DNA of 64,000 bases from Circinella umbellata (GCA_025093555.1 JAIWNF010000013.1:248001-312000), one strand, 5' to 3'; counted from the stretch's first letter, positions 51,977 through 64,000 are shown. Numbers and translations are program-made. Notes: generated from the letters alone by a model not told the origin.

Positions 51977-53145
51977 CTATAATTGAGCCACCAACTTCTC
52001 CAGAACAACGGCTACACCATCGTCAATGTTGTTTCCAGTTACCATATCTACAAGTGATCCATCAATTAGTTAAATATATAATTATATAGTCCTTTATCTC
52101 AAATCCCTTAAAAAAGAATGTCTTACTAGCAAGTGCTTTGACGTCTTCGTGTGCATTTCCCATAGCAACACCGATTCCTGTCAACATTATAAAATTAAAA
52201 TGGAATGGGGGAACATGTTCTATTAGCATAATGTCCGATCGAAATTCATAATGACTATATATTTGCTTCTAATGTCACTATATAGATCGAGGGATAATTT
52301 ACCCGCAAATTTGATCATTTCGATATCATTCGGCATATCGCCAAATGCAATGACCTCTTCTTTGGACACATCCAATTTTTCACAAAGATGCTGAAGAGCG
52401 GTTGCCTTTGAGACACCAGCGGCAGAAATCTCAACAAAGTACTTGCTTGAATAGGTTGGATAAATAACATCCAACCAGGATTTTTCTGGGAAAACATTTT
52501 CTAAAAGATATTCGTATAGTTTGTCAGCAGGCCAGGTCTTGTGGACGATGATGATTTTTTCAACTGTATCTTCTTGGGCCTGGAAAAAGTCCGTTCGAGG
52601 ATCGTCAATAATTTTATGAGCATGATTCATAGATGGTCGGCGTATATCAGCATAACCTTCTTCACACTTGAACTGGGCACCACATTCAGCTCCTATGTAG
52701 GCCTCATCCCCAAAGGTTGCCTTGACTTTGGTTGAGATTTCTCGAACATGATCGGGTGAAATAGAGAACTTTTTGATAATCGCCTTGGTTTGGCTGTCCA
52801 CGATCTGCGCACCGTTGCAACACACCACCATAAGATTGGACAACCCAGCTTGTTCTACAGCGTGAATCATGGTTCTTGTAGGACGTCCCGAGGCAAATAC
52901 AATACGGATACCTTTTTTCTCGAGTGCGTGAAGAACAGCAATTGTTCGTTGACTCAAATTACCTCTGCATATTAAAATAAAAGTAACATTATAAATAGAC
53001 GAAACGATTACATAAGTATTTGATTGTGTCATCTATAAGATTGTTACCCGTTGAAACTGCCAACAATCAGTGTACCGTCCAGATCAGAAGCAACAAGTCG
53101 AATCTTGCTCAAATCGGCTGGGGGGTTGATGATAGTAGGGGACAT
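51977..53145 (-). CDS. Cof-type HAD-superfamily phosphatase
   Basis: Four exons on minus (53145-53048, 52964-52303, 52177-52127, 52047-51977) encode about 293 aa. Motif I is LVASDLDGTLIVG (nucleophile D21 and acid D23). Motif II is IVFASGRPTR (Ser/Gly/Arg). The C2B-type cap follows (EKIIIVHKTW, SSKYFVEISAAGVSKATALQ then HLCEKLDVSKEEV). Motif IV is IAFGDMPNDIEMIKFAG and then GIGVAMGNAHEDVKALANMV, TGNNIDDGVAVVLEKL. This is the Cof/YidA layout, usually sugar-phosphate or nucleotide-related phosphatases in the cytosol. The substrate cannot be inferred. The gene diverges from the tricalbin gene. Confidence 0.92.
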
Positions 53146-53669
53146 TGCTGTAGGCGTAGTTGTAGTGGTAGTATTACGAAGAAGAGTTTGAAAAAGAAAG
53201 AGCATCGGATTCAATGAGACGAAGCTAAAATCCTTCTATTTTATAAGCTTCGGGTAACACAACACTTATAACAGTGACTCCCTGTTTCCATGGAAAAGGA
53301 TTTCGGAACGTGCGACGTGTTGCGATGCTTATTAGATATCTTCTGTTTTTTTTTGACGGAAAAGTTGGGTATATGCGTGTGTTTCTGCACGTACAGAAAA
53401 CGTAATAGAAGAAAAGGAGAGTTATATCTGATTGGTGCCTGAAAAAAACCAGCTTGAACTTTGGCTTTATTCTTCTCCTTACTAAATCTTTATTATTATT
53501 GTGCGTGTGTGTGCGTGTGTTTCGGAGCCACTATTACCATTTATTTTATTATTGTTGTTTTCATTATTATCAAAGTGCCGTTTTGCCTCCAACTTCTATA
53601 CTGTGAACGCGCTATAAAAACAATCATTTTCTTTCTTTAAGTACCCTTTTTTTTCGCGCACCATTAAGC
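53146..53669. promoter_or_regulatory. Divergent promoter HAD phosphatase / tricalbin, with TATA box
   Basis: 524 bp between opposed start codons. TATAAAAA at 53613-53620, about 50 bp before the tricalbin ATG and followed by a pyrimidine tract, is a likely TATA box for that gene. A GT-rich repeat (GTGCGTGTGTGTGCGTGTGT, about 53501-53520) lies farther up. Confidence 0.5.
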
Positions 53670-56600
53670 ATGGAGCATGAGGAGAATGTTATTAGAGATA
53701 AGTCTATTTTAAATGTAGACAACAACAAAAACAAAAACACTACAACTGGTGCCCCCGACGAAACTTATGCAGCAAGCAACTTTGGTCATGAAGAAACTTT
53801 GCTACCAACGATAGGAGCTTTTCCAGTACTAACTCATGCAAATGTAACATCGTGGTTAGACCCTACCTTCGTCAGCCTAGCAAGCAACAGCAATGCAGCG
53901 AGAGTCTTAACTACACTTCAAGATTTTATTGAAGAAAAACTACCTGCAGCGTTCTATGGTGAATGGTATCATAATGCTATAGCATTGCTCGCCACTGCTC
54001 TGCTGACGTTTCTTTTGGGCAAACTTGGAAGCGAACTTGGCCTCGTGCTTGTCTTCTGTTTTTTATTAGGTAAATGGTACAAGAGCGGCGGCTCTTGTGT
54101 GTTATATCAACTAGCAGCAAGCAACCATATTTTCTTCTATATATTAATTTTATCATTAATCCCCCCTCGCCCCTTTATTTTTTATTTTGCTTATTTGTTT
54201 GGTAGCCATCTATTTTCAAGCAAGTACTCGACGTTATCGTCGTAATGAACGTAACAATTTACAACGCGAATTATCCAAAATGGATATGGAGGCAGATGAA
54301 GAACCCGTTGAATGGATGAATGCATTTTTGGGTAAATTCTGGCTTGTATTTGAACCTGTATTATGTACACTTATCCTAGAAAATTTGGATGCTGTAATTG
54401 GTGAATATTTGCCATCATTTGTGGAATCAGTGAAATTAACAACCCTCACACTTGGCACAAAACCTTTTCGGATTGAAAGTGTTAAAACATACCTGAACAC
54501 CGATCCAGATACTGTGGTAAGCTCAGGAGAGTGTTAGAAAACAAATTCTCAGATGTTTTTTCGTTATTTATTATTATTTTCGATTTTCTTCTTGTGAGAA
54601 ACAAAGATTTGGGGGGGGGGTCAGTAAAGGGGGGGGGGAGGACGATAATGTGTTCCAAGGTTGCTAATCTTTTGCTGTTTAGTGCATGGATTGGCGTGTA
54701 TCATTCATCCCGAGTGATCGCACAGACTTGACTCCAGCACAATTGGATCGACAAGTGAATCCAAGGATCAAGATTAATATTCATATGGCAAAAAGTTTAA
54801 TGGGTGTTGTACTACCTGTTGAAGTTGAAGATATATCGTTTCATGGCCATATGCGTGTTCAAATTCGTTTTATGAATAAGTTCCCCTATGCTAAGGTGTT
54901 TGAAGCTTCTTTTTTAAATAAGCCTGATTTTGATTATAACTTACGTCCTTTTGGAACTGATAATCTTGGTATTGATGTTAATGTGGTAAGATTTATCTTC
55001 TTTTTTCCCCTCTCAAAGGTCAATTTTTACTATTTATGTATAATTAAATTGATGAAAAGGTGTGATACTGATCATGAATCGAATGTTCTCAGATTCCAGG
55101 TCTACAGACGTTTGTTCGCGATCAAGCGCATGCTATTCTCGGCCCCATGATGTATCTTCCGAATGTATTTACCTTTGATGTGGAAAAGTTCTTTGCTGGA
55201 GAATTGGATATCTGTAACGTTGCATTTTGTTTTTAATGTCATTTGGATTTCTTTTAAGACTTTACTAATGTATATGTTATATTTTATTTGCTATCATAGC
55301 CCAGGCAAATGGTATTTTAGCGGTTACAGTATCTTCCGCAACATCATTGGATAGAGTCAACCAGGATGGTGGGCCGTTTGCAACACGACCTAGACATACA
55401 CTCAACCCATATATTCGTTTTTCATTGGATGGTATGAAAGAGTTAGGTCGTACTGGCGTGCGGACAAACACCATGAAACCTGAATGGAATGATACACGAT
55501 TTTTGTTACTTAATAATCTGAATGGCCAACTTTGCCTCGAATTATGTTCTCAGACTCAAAACCCAGATGCAGAAGATGACAGAGTTGCGACCTCTTATTT
55601 TAACCTACGCGAACTTGATGATGAGGATCGAAACGAACAGGAGGGACTGTAAGGACAAAATGAATACACGTTCACTTTCTTTCATTGCTAATATACCTCT
55701 TGCAAAAAAAACGCGCTACGTAGTTGATTTTATTTAATTTGAACTGAATTTTTATTTCATTACAGTGATTTAGCATTGTTGCACAAAGGTAACTCTATTA
55801 GTGACCTGAAGGTGGATATGCGTTACTTTCCAGTATCCAAACCTGTCAAGCATGAAGATGGCACAGTAGACCCCGCTCCCGAATCAAGTAAGTCTTGCCC
55901 AACTCAGAAAAAAGAGTGCCGTATCAATCTGTCTGTGTGGAGATACTAAACTGACACTGTTTTTTTGTCTTTCTGCGTTAAGATTCGGCGGTACTTCGTA
56001 TCACTGTTCACGACTGTCAAAATTTACAAGGTCCGTCAAGAATAAAACCCTATGTTCGTGTAATCATTAACGGTGAAGAGCGTATCAAAACATCTTCAGC
56101 ATGGCATAGGACTACGCACCCAGCTTATGAAATATCTGGTGAGACAGCCATCTTGGATAAGAGTGAAGTATTTGTTCGTGTGGAAGTCAAAGATCGTAGC
56201 ACTGTACATAAAGATGTTCTCTTAGGTGCTTGGTCTGCTCACTTGGATGAAATGCTCAAGTTCCAAGAAGAAAATGAAGGGTGGTGGCCGCTTACTATGA
56301 ATGATGAACCAGTTGGAAACGTTCGATTAAGCGCACAATGGAAACCAGTTATTATGCCAGGACTTCGAGATGGACTTGGTGGTCATGGATATGATGGTAA
56401 GCAATACAAAAGATGACGTATCAATATATTGTGTGTATTTTACAAAGACTGACGATGATGTTACGCTTTATTTCGTTTTTTTGCATCAGCACCGCCGATT
56501 GGTGTAATGCGTCTTACATTTTGGGAAGCACGGGACTTGCGCAATGTTGAAAATGTCGCATCTGGCAAATCTGATCCTTACGTCCGTGTATTGTCGGGCC

Positions 56601-59093
56601 ATCAGATCCGTGAGCGTACAAGTATCATTGACAATAATCTTTCCCCTGAATGGGGTGAGACACTCTATGTACCGGTTCATTCACCCAAAGAAAATCTTGT
56701 GCTTGAAGTTATGGATTGGAATGCCAAAAGTCGAGATAAATCACTTGGTTTAGTTGAGCTTGCTTTGAAGAATCTTGTTCAGCTCCGTGTCGGAGATCAA
56801 AGTGAAGATCCAGACAAGTGGTATGAAGCAACCGATGCTATAATTGACCAGTTACGTATTACATAATCAAAATTTGTGCTACAAATATTTCAGAATGTTG
56901 CTCTTTACTATAATTTTAATATTAACACAAGGCTTCGTTTTGATATAAAATAGATGGACTTTACTTAGATCCACCGATCGTCGACCCGGAAAAGGTGAAT
57001 TACGTTATAGAGCAGAATTTCATCCCACTCTGGCTCTGCCAAAATTCCGACAATTACTTCAAAATAATGATCCAGATCAATCAGAAGAGCAAGATACTTC
57101 GGATGTAACCACTACAGATTCTGAACAAAATGCTCAAAAGCAAAACAAAGAGTTTGATGAAAATGAACAAGATTTACCACTTCAAGATCTTCATGGAGGC
57201 TATATTAAGTATACCCCCGATGATTTAATAGATATTGCAGCATATTCCTCAGGAGTCTTACGTATTAAGATTCATGAAGTAGAATTTTCACGACATGTTT
57301 ATGCTTATTGTCAAGTAGTCGCAGACGCTCTTCTTCCACAATATAAGACGGCAAGATTAAAGGGTCGTAGACTTGCTTTTGGTGAAATGACAGATGTATT
57401 TATCAAGGAAACCGACATTTCTCGAGTAGCCATTGAAGTGAAACCTGCTACAGCGGATGAAAAAGATGATACGAAGCTTGGTTATTGGATTGATGGTACC
57501 AAGGGTATTATTCGTCATATACAGAACAAACGACGTGAACATCAAAATGATGAGGATGATACCAGTGATTGGTTTAGTCTTTTTGGTGGTGGCGAAACTC
57601 AGGGACGTATTCGCCTCAGTTTTGATTATATACCCATGAGCACTTTTGTACTTAGCCCTGACGAAAGCATTGATAGTAAGTTGTAGAAAAAAGCTTTTAT
57701 TTATTCCGCAATCACATAATCATAATATATATTATTTTTTATAACTTTTGTTTATTTTTTTCTGTAGATCAAGGTACATTAACAGCTAGTTTGATTCGCG
57801 GTATAGACCTCATGGCTGCAGATAAATCAGGTAAGAGGTGTGCACAGTAAGTGAGTAAAAAAATAAGTAAAACAAATGGATGATAACGGATATACATTTT
57901 TTAGGCACGAGTGATCCATATGTTGTATTCACCGTAAATGGTGAGCGCGTACATAAGAGCCAAGTTATGAAAAAGACATTGAACCCCGTGTGGAAAAATG
58001 AACAATTTACCGTCCCAATAGTTTGTATCGCAATATATAGAGTGCAGAATAAAAATGTAAGAAAAATTTATAAACACATTTCTTTTGTATTTTAGAACTC
58101 GCGCGTTACTGCAAGCTTCCGTATTGAAGTGTTTGATTGGAACCAAATTCAAGGCGATGAACCCATTGGTAACAGTTATTGATTAAAAATTTGTATAGTA
58201 CTCGTAGTTTACTCATTCTTCCACTTTACTCTCGCTTTAGGCTCCGGTGGTATCACTCTTCGTGGTGACATGGTCGAAAGTTTTGCATCAAAAGACGTCA
58301 ATATTCCATTGGATGGTGTTGCTGGTGTGACAGGCAGTATTCGTGTCCGTTTCTTATGGCAACCACAACTACTTGTAAAGAGAAAAACACAAACATCCGT
58401 CCTGGGTAGTACAACACGAATTGGGACTAACACCAGCATGTCATCTACATCAAGTGGTGGGTTAGGGGAAATTGCTAGTGGACCAAAACCAATGAAATCA
58501 ATGTCAAGTTTAGTTCTTAGTGAAGGTGATGGTATGCATAGTCGAACAGTATCAGAAGCAGGATCAGGTATACTCAAACGAAGCAGCACAGATCTAGCAT
58601 CAATAGCTACAACAATTGATGATGGAAAACATTTGTCTGATACTACTGGTGCTGCTGGTATGTTAACTGTTAAAATTATTGAAGCTCGGGGACTTCAAGG
58701 TGTTGACAAGTCAGGAACAAGTGACCCGTACGTTCGTATACGAATTGACGGTCAGCAAGTTCATAGAACCAAAACAATACCCAAGACTTTGGCACCAACA
58801 TGGTAACATCTACAAAAGCAAACATTTTTTTGAAGTATAAAACTAATATGATGTTCTATATTCTTTCTCTCAGGAATGAAGAGTTTACTCACGAAATAAC
58901 CGACCAACCTACATCAATTCAATTTAAGATAAAAGATTTTAATCGGTTTAGTCGCTCAGTGGACTTGGGTGTTAGCTGTTGGAACGTTTGGGATCTTATC
59001 CGTGCAAATCAAGCACAAACAGATCGCTGGCTCCCATTAGATCCAGTGGGTAGTGGGGAAATTCATGTCATATTGGAATTCTCGCCCAAATAG
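53670..59093 (+). CDS. Tricalbin (SMP and multi-C2 ER-plasma membrane tether)
   Basis: Fourteen exons (53670-54069, 54206-54516, 54683-54985, 55093-55213, 55300-55648, 55766-55887, 55983-56396, 56490-56850, 56954-57675, 57768-57830, 57905-58020, 58096-58168, 58241-58802, 58874-59093) encode about 1378 aa. A hairpin membrane anchor lies at about 101-138 ([20 protein letters not shown] then [12 protein letters not shown]). An SMP lipid-transfer domain follows at about 160-375 ([59 protein letters not shown]). Six C2-like domains start near 380, 536, 680, 890, 1036 and 1257. Those at 680, 1036 and 1257 keep the SDPYV Ca-binding signature; that at 890 is degenerate. Tricalbins (yeast Tcb1-3, animal E-Syts) tether the ER to the plasma membrane and move lipids. 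The donor of exon 8 (CA|GTTACG) is weak but is the one found that keeps the frame. Confidence 0.94.
54611..54641 (+). repeat. Paired poly-G tracts in tricalbin intron 2
   Basis: Ten Gs at 54611-54620 and ten at 54629-54638, followed by AGG, lie on the coding strand of the intron, about 45 bp before the acceptor. Such G-runs can form a G-quadruplex in RNA or DNA. Homopolymer length may also be affected by sequencing error. Confidence 0.6.
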
Positions 59094-60509
59094 TGATCGT
59101 ATTATTAATTGATTATCGTCATAATAATTCTAGCAACCCATAGTTTGTTTTATAACAGAAAAATAGAAAAAGAACAGTGGATTAAATAGCTAATATATTG
59201 TTGATATATGAAATAAATGTATTTTGAAATTTGCGACAAGTATGATTGGTTGTTTGGGAATATTGTTTAAGTAGTTCTTTATAGATATTGGATGACTTAT
59301 CAATAAAAGCAGCACTAAAAGTACTATAGGTAATTATAAGGATGTCATGCATCATAGCAAAATACTGACTGACTTTTGTGGTCGTACGTTAGAAAAGATC
59401 GTGTCTCAGTTTTTTGGAACAAAGACACCTAGAAGTAATCGGATTAGAGTCTTATGAATATTTTTTTTTTGATTTTATTCACATACCAAGTATCATATAT
59501 TAAGCTGATTTGAAGTATCATATAACAGCATCAAATCAGCTTAATATATGGTACGTAATCCTTCACTATTAGATCACATTACTTTGTTTTTTCTTCCTCC
59601 TGACAATTCTACGTAAATTCCAAAATGCCAAAGTCTAAGCAATACTAATAAAATAAATATTTACAGGAGATAGTAAAGTTCTGGTAACTTTTACTTGTTT
59701 CGTTGCTACGTATTATTATATTTGATCTCACAGCAAGATTTATTGAATACGTGTATAAATTTTGCATTGGAAACAGCTGTTTGATGCTCTTAGATATAAT
59801 ATAAAAATAGCATTATCATCATGCCCATGTGGTACAAAAAATATTTTTTTGATACTAAAAAAACTCTACATGCAACCTAGCCAGACTATTTTTGTAAATT
59901 TTATTGCTAATACAAGGATGTTATGTATAATCTTGCTATCACAACAGTTTAATTGTAGTAATAATAGAATGAAAATATATTGTCTCGGCCAGTAATAAGG
60001 TATATAAGCAATTTATAACATAAATATTTGTCTTTTTTTTACAATGTGCGTAATTCGATTACTGTATATAAGTGATTTTTTCATTCCAGTATCTTGCATG
60101 ATGGCGAACAAGACAACAAATCCCATTAGTTAGGAGGCTTGGCTTATCATCATTGTCACACATATTATTATTTTTACGTACGTACTTATCAAAATAGTGG
60201 GTATTCATCTATTTTAAATCAAGAAAACCTACTTATATGTACTTTTTTTATTTAATGGTAAAACCGCGGACAAGTGATGTTGAAGTTAATATAATAATTT
60301 ATATACTAATCCAACTACCTTTAGCCTCATGAGCTATTTAAAGCTAGTTTGATTATATGTATGCGAAACGTGGCCCGCATTTTTTTTCCGGGGCCTGGTT
60401 ACACCGACTGCTCTCCTCCGGAATTTTGAACATTGGATAATTCTCCCCACTCCTTTCCCTGTGCCCAGGAGCCTTCCTTTCCCTCCCTTTTCCGCTAAAA
60501 CATATTAGA
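59094..60509. other. Intergenic with a perfect 19-bp hairpin
   Basis: About 1.4 kb without a credible gene. A perfect inverted repeat, ATATATTAAGCTGATTTGA at 59495-59513 against its complement at 59531-59549, surrounds a 17-nt loop about 400 bp after the tricalbin stop. The last 150 bp (about 60370-60500) is CT-rich with less AT, typical of a promoter or leader for the next gene. Confidence 0.5.
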
Positions 60510-61095
60510 ATGCGGTTTCGAGGTTAGTTGACGACTACTAAAAAAGATAAGCGTATGCAAAAACAGTTACTGATTAATTATCTTCTTGCTAGAATCAAAC
60601 GAAACAACTAATAACACCATTATACCTACTGGTACCTACTGTCCAGCTTGCCATGAAGATGCCGTAGCTGTAAACAAAAATAATAAAACTCGACACAGGT
60701 TCCTGAGTCGGCTACTCTCTTATTGCTGTATTCCAAGAAAACAATATCACACCTCGATGCCAGCGCCATCATCAACAACTGAAGAACTAACATGCCTTGT
60801 TTGTGGTTTTTTATTCACACCATTACGAGAAACTTACTCACGACCAGGCTCAGATATTCTCGAGAGTGACAAACAAGGACATCAAAACGAATATTTATAT
60901 AGCACTGGAAATAACTTACCACCACTCCGACCACCTTCTTCAGCATGGATGAGACGGACAGGGTTTACTCCACAGCCGGAACTATTGGAATTGATGGACC
61001 ATGAATGGTGTGTTGAATGTGGACTATTTGTTAAACAAACTAATAATACTAGTTGCTCAAAATGTGGTGCTGTCTTGAAAAAAACGTATTTATGA
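60510..61095 (+). CDS. Small Cys-rich (zinc-ribbon-like) protein, unknown function
   Basis: A 13-nt first exon (60510-60522, ATG CGG TTT CGA G) joins to 60593-61095 and encodes about 171 aa. The second exon frame is open but has no suitable ATG of its own, so the tiny exon is needed. Four Cys pairs are visible: TYCPACHED, LTCLVCGFLFTP, WCVECGLFVKQTNNTSCSKC and a basic end GAVLKKTYL. The pairs could form two zinc ribbons, the last one C-x2-C-x11-C-x2-C. Between them is a Ser/Pro-rich linker. No signal peptide or membrane segment. I do not recognise a family. Confidence 0.6.
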
Positions 61096-62025
61096 TAATG
61101 CTTTATAAACTTCATAAGGTCTCCCTTTCTTTTTCTACACATATTATTTAACACACTCTCTCGTTTGTATTTTTTCTTCTCTTCCCGAATTTAGCTGCAT
61201 ATTTGTTTATCTTTTGGTTTTGCTATTTCTTACTTTCATGTTTATAATTCATTACATATGTACACGATCTTACCCTCTTCGGCTGGTTTTCCGAAAATTT
61301 GATAATCACAATAGAAATATATTTTTACACTGCCTCGTACATAATACTAGTGGGCCCAGCACCACTTTTGTATTACGGAATAAAAAAACTTCTTGTCTTA
61401 CCACTTGATAATGTCATCTTAGTTATTTATATTTCAAGATGCGGCTGTCAAGGAGATATAAAGATAAAGCGAGTCGCCATCTAATAAAAAACTTATTAGA
61501 TGTAGTCATATCAACAAAGGGTGAGATTTTATAACATATTAAAAACGCCAATTCTATTCGCGGAATGGTGATCATATAATACTTTATTGCCATTATTTTT
61601 CATTAAATTTTGTGCTATTAGTAGCTGCTCAAGTCTTGTGTGTAGATCTTTCAATTTTTTTCATTTCGGTCTAATGACAACAACAAACATGGATTGTTAT
61701 GCTAATTATAGAGTATTTTTTCTATAAACTTAAAAACTCAATTTGATACTACAAATGTCCTTTTTATCAGTAAACAGTTAGCTCCAAAAAATACATCCCA
61801 GAAAGGAGATATCTTTACTGAGCATAGATATAAAAAAAATAGAAATAAAATAAAACCCCACTGAGATTATAGATTCCTTCTCTGCCTGATGACAAAGTAA
61901 AGGCTTCTCCTTGCCTGGTATATAAATTTCGAAAAAGCAATTAATTTTCCCTTCTGTTTCTTTCTTTCTTTCAATCTTATTCTACCCCCCCTTTTTTTTT
62001 CTCTTACACCTTCTTCTCTTATAAG
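61096..62025. other. Intergenic, promoter of chitin deacetylase
   Basis: About 930 bp. AT-rich with short frames only. TATATAAAT at 61919-61927, about 100 bp before the next ATG, followed by a T/C-rich leader, is a plausible TATA element. Confidence 0.45.
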
Positions 62026-63685
62026 ATGATTTATTACTATCCCACCTTGTTATTTGCCTTCACCTTTGTGTTAGTACAAGCCGATGTTAAGACGAATTTT
62101 ACAATCACAAAAACGGATCCATCAAAGATTTCAATTCCTGACATTCCTCAAACAACGTCTCATGATGTTGCAACAGAATGTGCTTATTATAACTCTGAAT
62201 ACACCGTCAATCCCGCTGAATGGCCAACAATATGGGATATTGCTACTAGTAATAATATGAACACTTCACAAGAATTCCAAGACTTGTACAATTCGATTGA
62301 TTGGGCAAGCGCGCCCAACGTTGCTGTCCGTAAAGCATCCGCTACTGGTGGTTTGGACATGGCAGGTTATGACACAGTCAATGATCCTGATTGTTGGTGG
62401 TCGTCAAGTCAATGTACAAAACCCAAACATCAAGGTTGTAATGCTGATATTGTTAACTGTCCTGAACCTGGGACCTGGGGTCTTGTAAGTGTTTCTTATT
62501 GGTTATCTCATTTTGTTTTCTTCTTGAATTCAAAGGACTCTCCCTTTTTATCGAATTGTTTTATTTTTTATTACTCCTTTTTTTTCTTGCTTTGTATGTA
62601 GTTATTATGGTGTGCGTATATCTTATGTAGTAGTATATATGCATAAAAAAATTGAAAAACGAAATTAACCAAAAAGAAAAAATACGTAGACATTTGATGA
62701 CGGACCAAATTGCTCACACAATGCCTTTTATGAATTTTTACAACAAAACAATCAACAAGCTTCTATGTTCTATATTGGTTCAAATGTACTCAACTGGCCT
62801 TATGGTGCTTTGCGAGGTGTCAAGGATGGACATCATATTGCGGGACACACTTGGTCTCACAAAATGATGACTACATTGACTAACCAGGAGGTTCTTGCGG
62901 AATTATATTATACAGCTAAAGCTATTAAGTACGTCACAGGCATTACTCCTCTCTACTGGCGTCCAGTAAGTAGTATATAAGTTTTTTTTTCAATAACCAT
63001 ATTTAAACATTCTCCCTTTGAGGAGAAATATTTCAGGAACAAGAAAATGAGGGGGGGTGAAGAAAAAAATAAAAACTGACACAGTGAGAAAAGTTTCGTG
63101 GGTATAAAAAAAGCTGATAAGTAAAGGATATTATTCTATAAACTAATAGCCAAGCTACTTAACTATAATTTTCGTTTTTAGGCTTTGGGTGATATTGATG
63201 ACCGAGTACGTTGGATTGCTAGTCAACTTGGTTTTACTGCCATTCTTTGGAATCTTGATACCGATGATTGGGCTGCTGGTACAACTCCAGGCATAACTCC
63301 TCAAACTGTCGACCAAAAATATCAAAACTTCATTACAATGGGTTCGAATGGTAGCTTTGTCAACAGTGGTAACATTGTTTTGAGCCATGAAATTAATAAC
63401 ATGACTATGGACTTTGCAATTCAACATTATCCAGCAATCAAAAACGCATACAAGCATATTGTAGACGTTGCAACATGCATGAACATCTCACACCCCTATG
63501 TTGAACAAGTTATCACTTTCCCTAATTTTGAGCAAAAAGTTAACGAAAATGCAAGTACCGCGACTGGTTCTGGTGTTGTTCCTGGTGCCTCTCAACTACC
63601 TGGAGCTGCCACGTCAGTATCCGCTACGCCTTCTATCGTACTGATTGGTATCTTATTTATGACCATCGTTTTTATGATGATCTAA
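62026..63685 (+). CDS. Chitin deacetylase, secreted, probably GPI-anchored
   Basis: Exons 62026-62484, 62690-62965 and 63182-63685 encode about 412 aa. The signal peptide is about 1-19 (PTLLFAFTFVLVQA). The NodB polysaccharide-deacetylase domain carries motif 1 as GLTFDDGPNCSHN (catalytic and metal-binding Asp pair), motif 2 as HIAGHTWSHKMMTTL (metal-binding His pair), motif 3 as WRPALGDIDDRVRWIASQLG, motif 4 as LWNLDTDDWAAG and motif 5 as NIVLSHEIN. The C-terminus is Ser/Thr-rich and ends in a hydrophobic segment (IVLIGILFMTIVFMMI), as in GPI-anchored forms. It removes acetyl groups from nascent chitin at the cell surface, giving the chitosan typical of Mucorales walls. N-glycosylation sequons are present (NFT, NMT, NIS). 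Motif 3 has PA where relatives commonly have PP. Confidence 0.94.
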
Positions 63686-64000
63686 AATAACACATATAAA
63701 AAACCAACAAATACAATATTTAACAATCAACAGAAAAATTTAGCATATAGTCCCATCACCTCTTGAGGTAATATTTATTAAAGTATAACAAAAAAGTGTC
63801 TTAAATAGTTTTTCTTTTTCTCTCTCCCTTTATCTTGCCGGTTCACTCCCCCCAGGACCAAAATTCCCCCCTCTTATTTATCTAACCTACCCCCATCTTG
63901 AATGTCTTTTATTCTCTTCTCCATACTTGTTTCGCTCTTCCCTTCTTATTTTTCTTTCTTTGTGCAAGATGTAGCTATGCTATTTTTCTCTTCATTTTGA
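63686..64000. other. 3' flank of chitin deacetylase; pyrimidine-rich end
   Basis: About 315 bp to the window edge. AT-rich 3' UTR up to about 63800, then a strongly C/T-rich block that resembles the leaders seen before other genes here, so a plus-strand gene may start just beyond the edge. Confidence 0.35.

Overview
The window is nuclear DNA of a fungus, most likely Mucoromycota (order Mucorales). It is AT-rich, and almost every gene is split by short introns (about 50-450 bp) with GT...AG ends and a preferred GTAAGT-type donor. The gene products are fungal (GFA1, chitin deacetylase, ATG13, SYO1, tricalbin). Proteins carry long Asn/Ser/Gln/His runs typical of early-diverging fungi. No bacterial, viral or organellar genes and no CRISPR were seen. 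All gene models were assembled by hand from reading frames and splice signals, so exon borders are predictions.

Layout. 0-17 kb: the 5' part of an SR/RRM splicing protein (minus) diverges from a ZNHIT2-like zinc-finger protein. A 3.4 kb gene-poor stretch follows, then a kinase-like protein lacking catalytic motifs, the GARP/EARP subunit VPS51, a BAR-SH3 protein, and on minus a GPS2-like coiled-coil protein. 17-30 kb: a doubtful small gene, RPC40 (Pol I/III subunit AC40), DAHP synthase (minus) and MTQ2 (eRF1 methyltransferase), which share a divergent promoter, then a 3.9 kb gene-poor stretch and GFA1. 30-35.7 kb: a transposon graveyard with a roughly 0.95 kb MITE-like element and two decayed transposon-type coding relics. 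35.7-46.6 kb: ATG13, with an upstream ORF overlapping its start codon, then SYO1/HEATR3 and a protein ending in a WRKY-like zinc-binding domain. 46.6-51 kb: a second repeat zone with a large foldback and a pair of overlapping small ORFs, the first with an AT-hook. 51-64 kb: DPM3, a Cof-type HAD phosphatase (minus), a six-C2 tricalbin, a small Cys-rich protein and a secreted, probably GPI-anchored chitin deacetylase.

The genes are mostly conserved housekeeping genes and do not form one pathway. There are loose themes: membrane contact and trafficking (VPS51, BAR-SH3, tricalbin, ATG13), the amino-sugar and cell-wall route (GFA1, chitin deacetylase, DPM3 for glycosylation and GPI anchors), and translation or ribosome biogenesis (RPC40, MTQ2, SYO1, ZNHIT2). 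The most novel items are the WRKY-like protein, the GPS2-like protein, the degenerate kinase, the ATG13 uORF and the overlapping AT-hook ORF pair.
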